From Fulvia fulva (taxonomy: Eukaryota > Ascomycota > Dothideomycetes > Mycosphaerellales > Mycosphaerellaceae): DNA of 64,000 nucleotides. The stretch covers positions 1,240,001 to 1,304,000 of the forward strand of contig NC_063022.1 of assembly GCF_020509005.1 (NCBI RefSeq), written 5' to 3'. The translations under genes and the position numbers were made by a program. This document shows positions 22,188 through 32,984 of this stretch, piece by piece; the stretch's first letter is position 1, and each line of letters opens with the position of its first letter. A model generated the notes under the pieces. It ran no database searches. It was not told the DNA's origin and worked only from the letters and a program-made list of their open reading frames with translations.

Positions 22188-24942
22188 CTAGCTCACAAAC
22201 TTCACCTTGAACACGACCGGATCAGTCGAAAAGCCAGTCTCCTTCGCCCACTTCTCGCCATACGTCCTCACTTCCCGCTCGACCAAGAATGCCCACAAAT
22301 CCACAATCCTGGTCTGAGCTGTGATCGGCTTCTCCGTTATGATTCTCATATAGCGGGCTGGGTCGCTCACGAACCACTCATCGGACCCTACAGGTGTAAT
22401 GATTGTCTTGAGGTCCTCCGTCAGATTGTTTAAAACGTCCTTGGTAGCGAGGAATTTTCGATAAAAGTCCAACTGCAATACGCCGCTACCAGTCAATCGC
22501 CCTACATCGCTTAGTTCCAGCAGACCCTGGAGGGGCACGTCGTTGGTGCCACTGCGCAGGAAGCCGAGACTCGCAAGGCTCTCACTCTGTTCCCGCGGCA
22601 TGAGTTGGCGGAGGAAGGCTTCGTCGAGTTTGAAGACTTTGAGCTCGTTGTCCTTACGGACTACACAAGGTGAGAAGAAGGGCGGTACGGTGGTGTCGGT
22701 AAATGTGCCTCCGGAGTGGTACGAGTGGCAGGACAATGTAACCTGGTCTCCGTCGGAGATTTTGAAGCCGACATTGGGAGTGAGAGCCTGTCCGAAAGTT
22801 GGGGTACCGGGTCGCAGAGACCATCGGCAGATCTTCCTGCCGGAGTTGGATTCTGACTTGATGCTGCCGTCGGCATTGCCAGAGGATGTGTCGACCCAAA
22901 GACCAGGGATCTGGGAGCCTAGCTCGGTCTTGCGAGCAGGAGTCTTGCCCGTCACAAGGAAGAGGGGATGATCGGCGTAAAGCTATGACCATGGTCAGTA
23001 AGAACGATTCGGGAGGAGTATTCGTGGCAGACTTACCTGTGCCATTGCTGGAGTGACTTCGGCCGATCGCTTCATATCTGCATCAAGTACAGTGAGCACC
23101 GCCGCGGTAGCGTTGGCCTCTGAGGACAAGCGTAGCTGGCCATCTTTGTCAAGCACAATCTTTCTGCCATCTAACGTCTCCAATGACATCTTGCCGGTCC
23201 AAGTTCCTGGCGGGATATCAGGCTGCACTTGGAACTCCCTCTGTGCTTTATCGTTGAAGATGGTAGGTATATCTGCCCATTCGGCCAGCGTATCATCGTT
23301 CACGCGGGTAAGCTTGCCGATCAAATCAAATATGACCTCGATGTTCTCCTGTTCGATGACACGCCAAGTCTCGTGGTTCGCCACTGAGTTGGCCCATTCT
23401 GGTGGGTTTGCGCATAACAACGTATTGCCGCCTCTTGCCGACCAAGCAAGAGCAGAGTCGTTTGCGAGTGCCGAAGCAGCGCTCTTTTCTTCCTGAGACG
23501 AGCCTCTGCTGACGCTCGTGGAGGCCGAGAAAACCTTGAAACCGACGCTGACTGCAGCGGCTTGTTGCATGGCGTCTCGTTTGGAAGTTTCAGAGGTCGA
23601 GGCGATCGACTCTGCAGATTTGGTAGCGGTCAGCTGTCCTCCAAGCTGGAATGACGTTGCAAATATGTGTCCTAAAACTGGGCGTCAGACTTGAATACGG
23701 ACTTCAATATGGCTTGTGTGTGTGAGAGAGAGAGCAAAATTACCGAAGCGTTGAAAGAACAGCCGTACCAACGCGTTGGCTTTCTCAATCGCATTGTCCT
23801 TGTCAGGCTTCTCACCGTTCTCGATGTTCATGTGTATCTTTCTGTTGGCCTCTCGCAACCGCAAGAGAAAGGTCGCGCATTCTGGGGTGATTTGCAAATT
23901 CAGCTCGTCAAGAAAGACTCGAGCACGCGGAAACTATAGCTGACAGTCAGCGACGTCTCTGCTTCGAGATGGGAATGACGTCTTTACGTTGTAGGTGGCA
24001 GTGTATTCCTGGCAGTCTGCAAAATCTCCGCGGTTCTTGCCCTGCTCACTTTCCTGCTTATGCGAAGCAGAGACGGAAGCTCCAATGGTCGGAGTCGATG
24101 CACCACTGTCAAGTCAGTATGAGAAGACCTATCATTGCTCGCAATGATCACTTACACACAGATGCTTCGATTGCGCTCGAAGAGAAACCATTCTGTGCCA
24201 TCGATTTCTCGAGTTGGGTCTTGGTTTCCTTCACTGTGATGGAAGAATTGTCGAAAACTTCGAAATGCGGCTTCGATGTGATAGCCTCTGACAGTGCTTT
24301 GCCTGGCAAGGGCTTTAGAGCGAAGGCTGCAAATCTCGCTCGGGACAACGTGCCCGCCATACCAGGAGCATTGCTAATGACAAAGCCGTGAAGCATTTTC
24401 GTCGTGTCGAGAACGCCACTCCATTGCTCTTCATCCAGTTGAGTGGCAATTTCAGCTGCGTTAATCTCTTCAACTGCCCACGGATCTTCTTTGATGTACG
24501 ATGCTCCAAAGCCATCTGGACGAGTGGGAAGACCAAGTCCTTTGCCTTCACGGTCCTTGATCTCGGAGTCGAGGGTGATCTCCTTCGGCACGATAGCCTC
24601 AGGTTTCTCCTCAGCTTCTGGCTTTTCTGGCTTGAAGCCGTCTGTGCCGTACGTCGCGAAGAACGCCTGCGCTTGTGATGCACCACCAAGCTTCTTTGAG
24701 ATCTCTTGAAACCTATTCACGGCATCGTCCATAGCTTCTGAACGATTGTCAGCTTATGTAAACTTCTTGTTTGCGATGCACTAACGCTTCTTGCTCGCCA
24801 CTGCGTCGTCCTTAGCATCTGTCACGCTGTCTGTCTTCTGGACTGCTGCAACGGCGTCTACCAGCTTATTCGCTCCTGCTTTGTCAATTGTGCTCTGCTT
24901 GCCGCTTGGTGATGGCTTTGTTGCAGTAGGCTTGGTCGACAT
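22188..24942 (-). CDS. MACPF-domain protein
   Basis: Membrane attack complex/perforin-fold protein of 824 residues in six exons: 24942-24786, 24737-24158, 24105-23988, 23933-23744, 23671-23037 and 22982-22188. Introns are 48-72 bases and all phases close; the donor of intron 2 (GTGTAAG) is the weakest call. The MACPF signature FGHIFATSFQLGGQ lies near residues 347-360, following a helical cluster, and WSARGG...WRVIEQE follows downstream. The N-terminus is Lys/Ala-rich without a signal peptide. The C-terminal 260 residues form a separate beta-rich region of unknown fold. Fungal MACPF proteins are poorly studied; roles in spores or against other organisms are inferred. Pore-forming activity is not shown by sequence. 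The intron at 23672-23743 holds a GT/GA simple repeat. Confidence 0.82.
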
Positions 24943-25878
24943 ACTGACTGGACCTTCAGTGGGGTATGCCGGAGAACAACAAGGGAAAAGGCAGCACGTC
25001 TACCTACAATGGTTCATCCGGCCGTCGTATGTATCGCAGAGTATTGCAAACGGACAAGAATCGTGGCTGGCTGTCTTTGAGCCTCGACCGCCCGGTTGAA
25101 TTTGCTAGTGTCCAGAGACGCATGTCCGCGTTGACGATTCGCCATATACACGTCCAGATTGATCTAGTGAAAGATGGCGTAGGGAGCGGCGCACGCCACA
25201 GGCTTCCTCGTGGTTCAGGATGCGGACCGCACAGCTCGGGAGCGCCGACCCAGCAGCCATACCAACTTGGGATCCGTGCTCCAAGGTGGTTGCAGAGAAG
25301 GTGCCTAGCTGGGTTGGCAGACGAGCCGTTCCGAGAGTGCACAAGGATGTTGTTAGGAAGCAAGACGTGGGAATGAATTGTGAGGATGACCCGAATCTAG
25401 CTCCTACGGATCAGACCACCTGCAATTTCCGCTAACATCTTCTCCCGATCACGGGAAGTTCTTCGTGGAATCGTGGGGTAATCTTAGTTCTAGCGACCAC
25501 TTGGGACAAGAGCGTGGCGTATCGACGACATTTCCAACATCCTACCCATCATCTCCAAGTTCGTGCATAAGACCGTACACAGTCTGACACAGATGCACAG
25601 GGGTCGCTAACATCAGGGCAACGCCGTCATGGCTCCACAAGATGCAGTGACGATAGTTGGCTCGACACTGGGCCACACGAAGGATTCGTCGGAGACCAAC
25701 CACCAACTACGAGTCCACATCTCCTCCTGCCCGTGGCCGTCCTAGGCAACATCTTTCGTGTGATGGTCATATCTGTGTGAGTTTAATAGGAAAGCTGCTT
25801 GTCCGACATCACGTAGACAAGTAACACAACATTATCTGCACTTTCTCTAGGCTCGCCGTCGACCTCAAGATACATACC
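24943..25878. other. Intergenic, no gene seen
   Basis: 936 bases between divergent genes. Only short frames on both strands (longest near 24966-25376) with no domain or splice pattern. Likely promoters of the MACPF gene and the kinase-like gene. Confidence 0.5.
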
Positions 25879-27033
25879 ATGTCCACCGTCTTGGAGCTTG
25901 ATGGCACTACGCATGTCGTCCGGTACGGCATGCAGGACGACAAGAAGGAAATGTGCCATGTCTATTTCTTTCGCAATGGCAAACGCTTCATCATAGATGT
26001 AAGCGGAGATGACGTCCGTGAAACGCCTTTCTATGACACCTGGAGGCCTCTGATCGAACCATTTGATCCTAAGACTCCGGCTGGACGCAATTGGGTTGAG
26101 CAGTGGCGGAACCTGGCCACACTCGTCATCACAGCAAGTCTCCAACAGCTCCGCGAGCTGGCGCCGGAAGTGACCTACTGGATCACTCTAGGAGATTACT
26201 TGCACACTCCGAGCTACAGCTTGCAAGTAGTCAAGCAAGATGGCGCACAGAATGGTGTGGCTACCAAGATTTCCAAAGGTCCCGAAGACATACCTGCATA
26301 CGAGTTTCGGCCATACGGCGTTGATATGTTTGAAGGCTTGCTCGACGGCATTCCCAAGGTAAACTGCCATCAGCTTACGGTTCTCGATTGCGAGAAGAAC
26401 TGGAAAGTGCCACCTCGCAAGGTGCACATTGCAGATGGACAAATTGCTCGCTTCAAGGGATATGAAAAGCCGTCAAAGTCCGTAGAAAGCGGCGCAATGC
26501 ACTGCTACTCGCTAGACAGCATCAAATGCTCATTGAGACTCCACGAAACGATGCAAAGGCTCAGTCCGGAGCCAATTCCGGGGCTCGCAAGCGTACTGGG
26601 CATCGTAATGGACGAGCGAGTCGAAGATAATGGGTCTTCAGAATCTTCCCCCAAGCAGCTTTTAGCTGGCATACTCATCTCCTGGACTGGTAACGATACA
26701 ATGTGGGATGTTGTTCGCGATGTCGACAAAGCCGACACAGAAGACATACTGCGCAGAAGTGCAGCTTGGAGAACAAAGATAAACAATGTGCTGAACCGGC
26801 TACATGCGTTCGGATTGAGCTTTTGTGACAGTAATGGAACGTCATGGATCAATGACAGCAGCACATACATTGACGAGAAAGACGCGGCTTGGCTGACTAC
26901 AGGCTCCTCTTTCGTCAGCGAACCTCGAGGTGGCGAGGCACATAACGCTTGTGTTGAAGCGGACATGAAGGCTGTGAGAGAGCTGTTCGAGGAGTGGCTC
27001 CCAGCGGAGCTCGCGAAGAAGGTAGGCACGTAG
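25879..27033 (+). CDS. Orphan protein resembling a degenerate fungal protein kinase
   Basis: Single-exon 384-residue protein. I do not recognise a named family. Its second half follows the plan of fungal kinase-like proteins: a hydrophobic strand with LLAGILISW, then WRTKINNVLNRLHAFGLSF, where kinases have the helix before the catalytic loop. Next comes CDSNGTSWINDS in place of the D-x-K-x-x-N loop, and finally AWLTTGSSF in place of DFG. The Lys and Asn needed for catalysis are absent, so it would be a pseudokinase. No signal peptide or membrane segment. The start at 25879 is the first ATG of the frame. The kinase relationship is inference from pattern and spacing. Confidence 0.7.
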   Translation: MSTVLELDGTTHVVRYGMQDDKKEMCHVYFFRNGKRFIIDVSGDDVRETPFYDTWRPLIEPFDPKTPAGRNWVEQWRNLATLVITASLQQLRELAPEVTYWITLGDYLHTPSYSLQVVKQDGAQNGVATKISKGPEDIPAYEFRPYGVDMFEGLLDGIPKVNCHQLTVLDCEKNWKVPPRKVHIADGQIARFKGYEKPSKSVESGAMHCYSLDSIKCSLRLHETMQRLSPEPIPGLASVLGIVMDERVEDNGSSESSPKQLLAGILISWTGNDTMWDVVRDVDKADTEDILRRSAAWRTKINNVLNRLHAFGLSFCDSNGTSWINDSSTYIDEKDAAWLTTGSSFVSEPRGGEAHNACVEADMKAVRELFEEWLPAELAKKVGT

Positions 27034-27384
27034 TTGCCGTCTACGACATTAGGCCCGCCAGTCTATTCTCTCGGGACCCACAGACATGCTAAAGGTACTC
27101 GAAGAAGACATTCAGGTCACTCAAGCTCACATGTAGCGTTAAAATGTGTGATGCACGCTATGTGCGGTGTTGTCAACGGACCTCGCTAGTCCAAGATCGT
27201 ATTCCAATGATCCCGCTGCCAAGATGGTGACACAGCGTGCGGCTGAGAATCAAGCTGAGCTATTACATGCGAATTTCGAGTTTGATCCTTCTATACGTCC
27301 AACAACACCATATAACTTGCCATCTTGTCACCACATTCAACATCAAGACCTGGGGATCAAATACACCTTCCCACACCACACACG
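27034..27384. other. Intergenic, promoter of small membrane protein
   Basis: 351 bases; short frames only. The last 80 bases, rich in CA and CCACAC, look like a 5' leader. Confidence 0.5.
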
Positions 27385-27669
27385 ATGTCGCCAAGCCCAC
27401 TACTGTTGTTGGCATGCTGCTTCGCGACTACAGCCCTGGCTGAGAATACCACTACCCACACAGGACGTAACATCGGCATCGCTCTTGGAGTCGTTGGAGG
27501 CTGCGCTGTGATTGCTGTCATCTTTCTTGTGGTCCGTAAGAAGCACCTCTTCGTGCAGATCATTCCTGGCCTTGGCGAGACGTACAAGCAGGGCGAAATG
27601 GCGAGGCAGAAGCAATCGCAAGGCACGGGGAGGTTGATTGAGATGCTGAACATGAAACCGGATCGGTGA
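27385..27669 (+). CDS. Small single-pass membrane protein
   Basis: 94 residues, single exon. A cleavable signal peptide (MSPSPLLLLACCFATTALA) is followed by a short Thr-rich outside segment, a transmembrane helix with Gly motifs (IGIALGVVGGCAVIAVIFLV), and a basic cytoplasmic tail (RKKHLF, then Lys/Gln/Arg-rich). This type I layout with a glycine-zipper-like helix is common for small fungal surface proteins. The frame is open from 27325, but only the ATG at 27385 gives a signal peptide. No family recognised. Confidence 0.6.
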   Translation: MSPSPLLLLACCFATTALAENTTTHTGRNIGIALGVVGGCAVIAVIFLVVRKKHLFVQIIPGLGETYKQGEMARQKQSQGTGRLIEMLNMKPDR

Positions 27670-27801
27670 ATGCGAAGATTACTCATGTGGTGAATCGAGG
27701 TCTTTGAGCACGTGCTAAGGAAGTCCGTGCGGCGCATTTAGCGGCTTCCCTCAAAATATTTGGTTTCTTTAAGAGAATAGACAACATCACGCCTCGACAT
27801 C

Positions 27802-28347
27802 ATGGCGTCAACTACCACCACAAAGGACAGCACAAACTGCCGCCTACTCGAAATGCCTGCTGAGCTTCGCAACAACATCTACCGCTTTACACTATGCGAA
27901 CACACAACTCAGATCACCCAAACTACGTTCCAGCAACCGGCCCTCCTCGCGACCTGCCGTCAAACTCGCAAGGAAGCATCAATAATCTACTACTATGAGA
28001 ACGACTTCGACATTCATGTCCACAATTTCGACCCAGCTGTAGCACGTTCCTGGCACCAGCACGCACGGCCATTCTTCCGAAAGCAGACCCCAAAGTCTAG
28101 CATAATTTTCGGTACGGTCGATCCGCGGAGCTGGACCAACCTGATGCGTTGGATCAAGCTCCATGTGTCGCGCGAAGCTGTTGGCATTGCACAATGCGAG
28201 CGAAATGACCCGGACTCGAATGTTGCAGGAGGTGCAATGAAGATCGCGCGGGAGCTCTATGCTGTCGAGACAGACTGGGAAATGATCGAGAAGGTGCTCG
28301 AGATTTACAAGGTCAGCACTAAGTACACTATCGACTGGGAAGACTAG
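27802..28347 (+). CDS. 2EXR/F-box-like protein
   Basis: 181-residue single-exon protein of the large lineage-expanded group that starts LLEMPAELRNNIYRFTL, an F-box-like helix pair. A strand region follows with QPALLATCRQTRKEASIIYY, which matches the 2EXR pattern common in dothideomycetes and leotiomycetes. No catalytic motif. Members are thought to be substrate-binding parts of SCF-type complexes, but this is not established. The C-terminal half is charged and helical. Two other loci in this window (34.4-35.6 kb) are of the same general type. Confidence 0.7.
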   Translation: MASTTTTKDSTNCRLLEMPAELRNNIYRFTLCEHTTQITQTTFQQPALLATCRQTRKEASIIYYYENDFDIHVHNFDPAVARSWHQHARPFFRKQTPKSSIIFGTVDPRSWTNLMRWIKLHVSREAVGIAQCERNDPDSNVAGGAMKIARELYAVETDWEMIEKVLEIYKVSTKYTIDWED

Positions 28348-28578
28348 AGACATGGGGAAAGGCTCGAGGGTTTAGGGATCTGCATGGCAGAACGGTCTGG
28401 ACACAAGGCAACGACGTCAGTGCGCTGTCAAAGTGTCCAGCGGCGGGCAAGTGCTAGCGACATGCACGAGAACAGCAAAAGCAAGATATTTCCGGTAATG
28501 AGCGTAACAGCAAGACCCCAATGCTCTGCACCTACCCCTTGCCCCATGTTGTCCATGCACCGCCGCCTCTGACCTCAC

Positions 28579-29135
28579 TCACCACTTCGGCACATCCGCC
28601 TTCCCTCCACTATAACTCTTGCTAAACATGTCCTTGCTCAGCAGTGGACCACAGTAAGCACTGCTATCAAAGCCATTGGTAGACCCGATGAGCAAATCGC
28701 CATCCCAAGTACCACCGTGAGTCAAGTCGAGACACTCAGTCGCGCATCTTGGTCGAGTCAGTATGGCACGAGGCGTCGCACAACCGCTAAAACGTCCATC
28801 ATATCACAGATCCTTCTTTTGGAGCCAATCCGTTAGCAGAGCAGTAACCTCCTCCGGCTTCTCGTACGGCAACCAATGTGCGCTGTGAAGCTCATGCATC
28901 TCCAGATCTGGCAGCAATCCAGCCAGCTTCTTTCACTGGCAGAATATCCTTAGCCAGACAGACAGCATCTTGGTCACCCGAGATGAACGGCATGGGAACA
29001 TTGACCTTCGCTCTTTCTTCTGGTAGACCGATTTCCAATGCTCCGTGAACGTTTTGCTGTCGCGCCTTGTACCAGCAGAATGGTGCGGCCAGACCTCCCT
29101 GCTTCATGTCCGAGATCCCGTGCACGGTGAGCAAT
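28579..29135 (-). pseudogene. C-terminal relic of an alpha/beta hydrolase
   Basis: From 29135 down the frame resembles the last third of epoxide-hydrolase-type alpha/beta hydrolases: GGLAAPFCWYKARQQNV, then VPMPFISGDQDAVC (the strand before the acid residue), then in another frame LPDLEMHELHSAHWLPYEKP with the catalytic His region and a normal C-terminus (TDWLQKKDL, TGA at 28804-28806). The frame switch coincides with a 4-base duplication (CCAGCCAG, 28919-28926 on the plus strand). The N-terminal two thirds with the nucleophile elbow are missing; the kelch gene promoter begins there. After the TGA the same frame stays open for 74 more codons to 28579, with a Cys-containing protein-like sequence (LDLTHGGTWDGDLLIGSTNG) that I cannot assign. 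Confidence 0.6.
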
Positions 29136-29237
29136 GGGGCAATGACGTCGGAAGCTCAGCCCAAAACAACATGAACACCAACACCATTCAATGTTCAAGA
29201 ATCAGCTTAGAAACGACTTCACCAACAACGAAACATT

Positions 29238-30527
29238 ATGGCAGCAGAGGTAGCAGCAGGAGCATGGGCCGCCGAGGAAGTGGTGTCCACGGGTGTGCAA
29301 GCCGGCGTTGGCGCTTACATGGTCGCGAAGCCGACAATGCCACTCGAAGCGCACTTCAGACAGATTGTGACAACACAAGATGATGGAACAAGACTATCTC
29401 TGCTACGATCCAACAACAGCATCAATGTGGTCGGCCACCGCGCATACATCTTTGGTGGAGAGCTAGACGGGAAGCTTGCGGGCAATGAGATGCACTCGAT
29501 CAACCTCCAGCACACCGAGAAGCCAGAAGAACCAGAGTCTGCCTATTCCATACTTCCAGCAATCGCGGACGAGATAGATGGAGACGGACTTCCAGCACCA
29601 CGCACCAAGCACGCCGCAAGCCACTTGAACATCTGCGTCGCTGTCTTTGGTGGCGTGGACGAAGATGGAAAGCTTGTCGACCGTGACTCGACCCTTTGGC
29701 TCTACGTGACAGCCAAGTCAGCATGGCAGCGTTTCGACGCCGAAGAGTCTGGCGTCGCACCTGTTCAAAGGCACTCTGCCAAGCTCTTTGAACACAACAA
29801 TAATCTCGTCCTCTACGGCGGTATTGATGCTGAGGGACAAGAGCTCAAAGATGTGTGGCACTTCAACTACTCTTCACGGAAATGGACGCCCCTCGCATCC
29901 GCCCCAGTCTCGACCCTCAACGCCGCGCTCGTCGAAGGCACACTGCACCTAATCCACTCCAACGAACCCATGAGCAGCGACGTTCACACCCTGAACACCA
30001 CCAACCCCGAGAAAGCCGAATGGCAAACCCACTCCTTCCCCATAAACCCACTCGCACCGGGTCCCAGACCAAGAGTTGGCGGAGGACTTGTCCCAGTCTC
30101 AACAGGCTATGGCCGCAATTACCTCCTCTACTTCTTCGGAGCTCGCCAGAACCCCTCAACACATGAGACTAAATCTCCCAACGAGACTGAAGATCCGACA
30201 CAATGGTCTGACCTCTGGACATACCAAGTTGGATCCAGCAAGCCCGAAGCAAAAGTCACCACGAGCCTTGCAGATGCCATCAAGCCCGCGGCGATCAAAG
30301 ATGCGATTCGTTCGAAGCTTGGCTACGATACTGGGAGCCACAGCTGGGCTGAGGTCGAAGTCCAGCCGCCAGAGGACTTGCCCGAGGGTGAAGGTAAAGT
30401 ACATCCTGGTCCTCGAGCGTACTTTGGTTACGATGTGACTGGTGATGGTCATCAAGTGGTGATGTGGGGTGGCATGAATGCGAAGGGCGAGCGTGAGGGC
30501 GATGGGTGGTTGATCACGTTCTCGTGA
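29238..30527 (+). CDS. Kelch-repeat protein
   Basis: 429 residues, one exon. Kelch-type beta-propeller blades are recognisable from the repeated hydrophobic-GG pattern: HRAYIFGGELDGK, NICVAVFGGVDEDGK, NNLVLYGGIDAEGQELKDVW, YLLYFFGARQNP and QVVMWGGMNAKGE, with Trp near blade ends (SAWQRF, RKWTPL). That gives five to six blades. No signal peptide, F-box or BTB domain. Such cytosolic kelch proteins act as protein-interaction scaffolds, and some are nitrile-specifier-like. Which applies here is open. The ATG at 29238 is the first in the frame and well before blade 1. Confidence 0.82.
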   Translation: MAAEVAAGAWAAEEVVSTGVQAGVGAYMVAKPTMPLEAHFRQIVTTQDDGTRLSLLRSNNSINVVGHRAYIFGGELDGKLAGNEMHSINLQHTEKPEEPESAYSILPAIADEIDGDGLPAPRTKHAASHLNICVAVFGGVDEDGKLVDRDSTLWLYVTAKSAWQRFDAEESGVAPVQRHSAKLFEHNNNLVLYGGIDAEGQELKDVWHFNYSSRKWTPLASAPVSTLNAALVEGTLHLIHSNEPMSSDVHTLNTTNPEKAEWQTHSFPINPLAPGPRPRVGGGLVPVSTGYGRNYLLYFFGARQNPSTHETKSPNETEDPTQWSDLWTYQVGSSKPEAKVTTSLADAIKPAAIKDAIRSKLGYDTGSHSWAEVEVQPPEDLPEGEGKVHPGPRAYFGYDVTGDGHQVVMWGGMNAKGEREGDGWLITFS

Positions 30528-31290
30528 GGGGTGGAAATTATTGGCAGAAAGCAGCACAGAAAAGTTGCATAGATACCCTGGTATCATTAAAGTTATGTAA
30601 TGTGGCATGCAGGTAATGTCACAAGTTCCCTATCACAATGCGCGACTGACTTCTCATCGCCTGAGATCGCCAGAGTCCAAGAAAGATACATTCATCGACC
30701 AAATTGGGGTCAGACATGGCCTAAGGGAAGGACTTGAGATGGCTGATGCTGTTTTCACGAGTCCGTAGACGCCGTCAGTCCTTCGGGTACCATCCTTGTC
30801 TTCACAAAGACCAAAATGGTTATCGCAGTCAGACTTGCCCAACAGAGCACAGATCGGAGCCACCGCCGCCACTTCATCGCGCCACCGATTTGTGTTTCTC
30901 GTGCTGCAGCCCTGCGCGGTAGAGGTTCGAGGCGTGTGGTATTCTGTTCTCGTGACATGTCCGAAGAGTGTATTGCAAGGTAATGTCTAGCTTATGGCGT
31001 GCAGAACGGCATGATTTTGTTCAGGATCCAGACCACCTTGAGGGTAGAGCAAGGTGATGGTTAATGCTCTGGGTTGGCTTGCATCAATCCGATACACAGG
31101 AATGTGCGTAGGCTCAGGCTATCGCACGGCGTCAAGCAGCATCGTCGTAGGCTCCGGTCGTGCTTGCTTGAGCCTTGGTGTCAGTGTTCATAAGAAGGCC
31201 ATTCAGTCCGCAACAGCCGTGTTCCTTCGGTCCCAACAGTCCTTCCATTGACTCCGCAACCCTCTTACACAGCTCATTTCTGCAGTCAAG
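30528..31290. other. Intergenic with one doubtful minus-strand ORF
   Basis: Mostly featureless. A minus-strand frame at 30755-30958 encodes 67 residues with a possible signal anchor (MKWRRWLRSVLCWASLTAIT followed by a hydrophobic run) and could be the first exon of an unseen gene, but no matching downstream exon is evident. The last 120 bases are the leader of the secreted-protein gene. Confidence 0.4.
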
Positions 31291-31771
31291 ATGCATTATC
31301 TCAAACTCATTCTGGCAGCGGCATTTTGCTCCGCTGCAGTCGCAGTACCGCTTGCAGGTACATACCTATGATATACCCAGCCGTCGCTTCGCGCCTGGCG
31401 CTAGTCGTATCAGCAGACTACACGAACGAGCTCGGCGCCCGAGCAGTAGGTATCTACGGTACTGAAAATGCCGCTGGCATGACCGACAAGAGTTTGATCA
31501 AGCGTAAATAGTCTTTACGCTGGCTTGAGGTTCCTGGCTGAGTCGATTTGCAGGCAAGAAGAACCAAAAGGGCAAGGATAAAACCAAGGTTGATGAGTGC
31601 GCGCTCAAGGTTAGGAGTGCTAAGAAGGATGAGACGCAAGATAGGCAGAAGGGAAAGAATAAGACAGAGCCGGAGCCTGCTGAGGAGGAGGAAGTTCAGG
31701 AGGAGGAGGAAGTTGAAGATGAGGCTGAATGTAAGGAAGCAGAGGATGAGGTTGAGCAAGAAGACGATTAG
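31291..31771 (+). CDS. Small secreted acidic/lysine-rich protein with KR site
   Basis: Three exons close exactly: 31291-31357, 31414-31503 and 31554-31771, with introns of 56 and 50 bases (donors GTACAT and GTAAAT, acceptors ATCAG and TGCAG), giving 124 residues. Residues 1-19 are a signal peptide (MHYLKLILAAAFCSAAVA). A short mature start (DYTNELGARAVGIYG) leads to LIKRKKNQKGK, a Kex2-type dibasic site. The tail switches from Lys-rich to strongly acidic (runs of Glu) with only two Cys. No domain known. It is hidden from single-exon scans because each exon is short. The pattern suits a processed secreted peptide or a candidate effector; that role is inference. Confidence 0.65.
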
Positions 31772-31975
31772 CTGGCAGGGATGTCCATTGAGGTCGACGA
31801 AAGAGTTGATCGAAGGAGGTCGGGAGTTGCTTTCTCGCTTTATAGCTCGTTGTCAGAGGGCCGTACTAACCAGAATGCATGTTCACATACATGCCTGGCG
31901 TGGCGTCTTTCCACCACTGAATGCTGAATTCCCTGACCGTGTTATCCTTATCCACTATGCTCTCATCACCCCTCT

Positions 31976-32862
31976 TCATCTCTTCCCCTCATCGACCTGC
32001 GCCCTCCTATCAAGCACCTTATCCACAATCCCCCACTCCCTCGCCTCCTCCGCCCCCATGAAGAAGTCCCTCTCCATAACCCTGCCAATCTCCTCCAGAC
32101 TCCTCTCAACCGTCAAATGCCTCCTGTAAATCTCATTCAACTGCTCTCTAACCCTCAGAATCTCCTTCGCATGAATCGCAATATCGCTCGCTTGCCCCGA
32201 GTAACCCCCGGACACCTGATGGACCATGATCCTCGAATGGGGTAAGCAATACCGCTGTCCCTTCTCACCGCCGCAGAGTAACAGCGAGCCCATGGAGGCC
32301 GCCTGACCGAGACAGATTGTGGTGATGGGGGATTGGATGTATTGCATTGTGTCGTAGATTGCGAGGCCGGCGGTGACGGAGCCGCCGGGGGAGTTGATGT
32401 AGAGACTAATGGGTTTGGAGGGGTTTTCGGCTTCGAGGAAGAGGAGTTGGGCGACGATTGAGGCAGAGGTCGTTTCGTCGACTTCGCCGTTTAGGCAGAT
32501 TATGCGTTCTTTGAGGAGGCGCGAGAAGATGTCCGCTATCGACAATGGTCAGTCGTGGGATGTTTGGTGATTTTGCTAGGGTATGTCGTACATGTGTGCC
32601 AACCGCCACCCTGAGACTATCAGCTCTTGCTTTTGTTCAGCATCTCATTGCTATGGCATACCACTGTTTCTGTCACAAAGGGCATTGGGAGTGCCGATGT
32701 GGGTGGTCGTGGAGGGGTCGCGCTTTGTGTTGCAAATGGTGGGAACGACGACATGCATCTTGTCTGTCGTCGTGCTGCTTGTCGTAAGACATGCGATCTC
32801 GTTGCCCGTAGGCTTGATCTGGCGATGTGCTCCATGCTTGGCCTTGTGTGATTGAAGTGCAT
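31976..32862 (-). CDS. clpP: Mitochondrial ClpP protease
   Basis: ATP-dependent Clp protease proteolytic subunit, a serine peptidase of family S14 that degrades proteins in the mitochondrial matrix with ClpX. Three exons: 32862-32662, 32610-32592 (only 19 bases) and 32535-31976, introns 51 and 56 bases, 259 residues. The first exon is an Arg/Ser-rich mitochondrial presequence ending [10 protein letters not shown], and the micro-exon supplies GGGWHT. The core has [18 protein letters not shown], the oxyanion segment SPGGSVTAG, catalytic Ser154 in GQAASMGS and His179 in [10 protein letters not shown], and an Asp in MERDFF. ATG 32835 is an alternative start. Baker's yeast lacks ClpP, while filamentous fungi keep it. 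Confidence 0.95.
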
Positions 32863-32984
32863 ACATGTAGACGATCAACTGTCGACGTACATGTAGGTGA
32901 ATGTCTGCCGCTTAAACTTGCTCTCGGTGGTGGAGCTTTCTCGCCTGCACTTTCTCTGTGGAAGCATGACTTGAACGGCTTCAC
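32863..32984. promoter_or_regulatory. Short divergent promoter of two mitochondrial-protein genes
   Basis: Only 122 bases separate the start codons of clpP (minus) and the next plus-strand gene, so both promoters and leaders are shared or overlapping. No TATA box is obvious. Confidence 0.5.
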
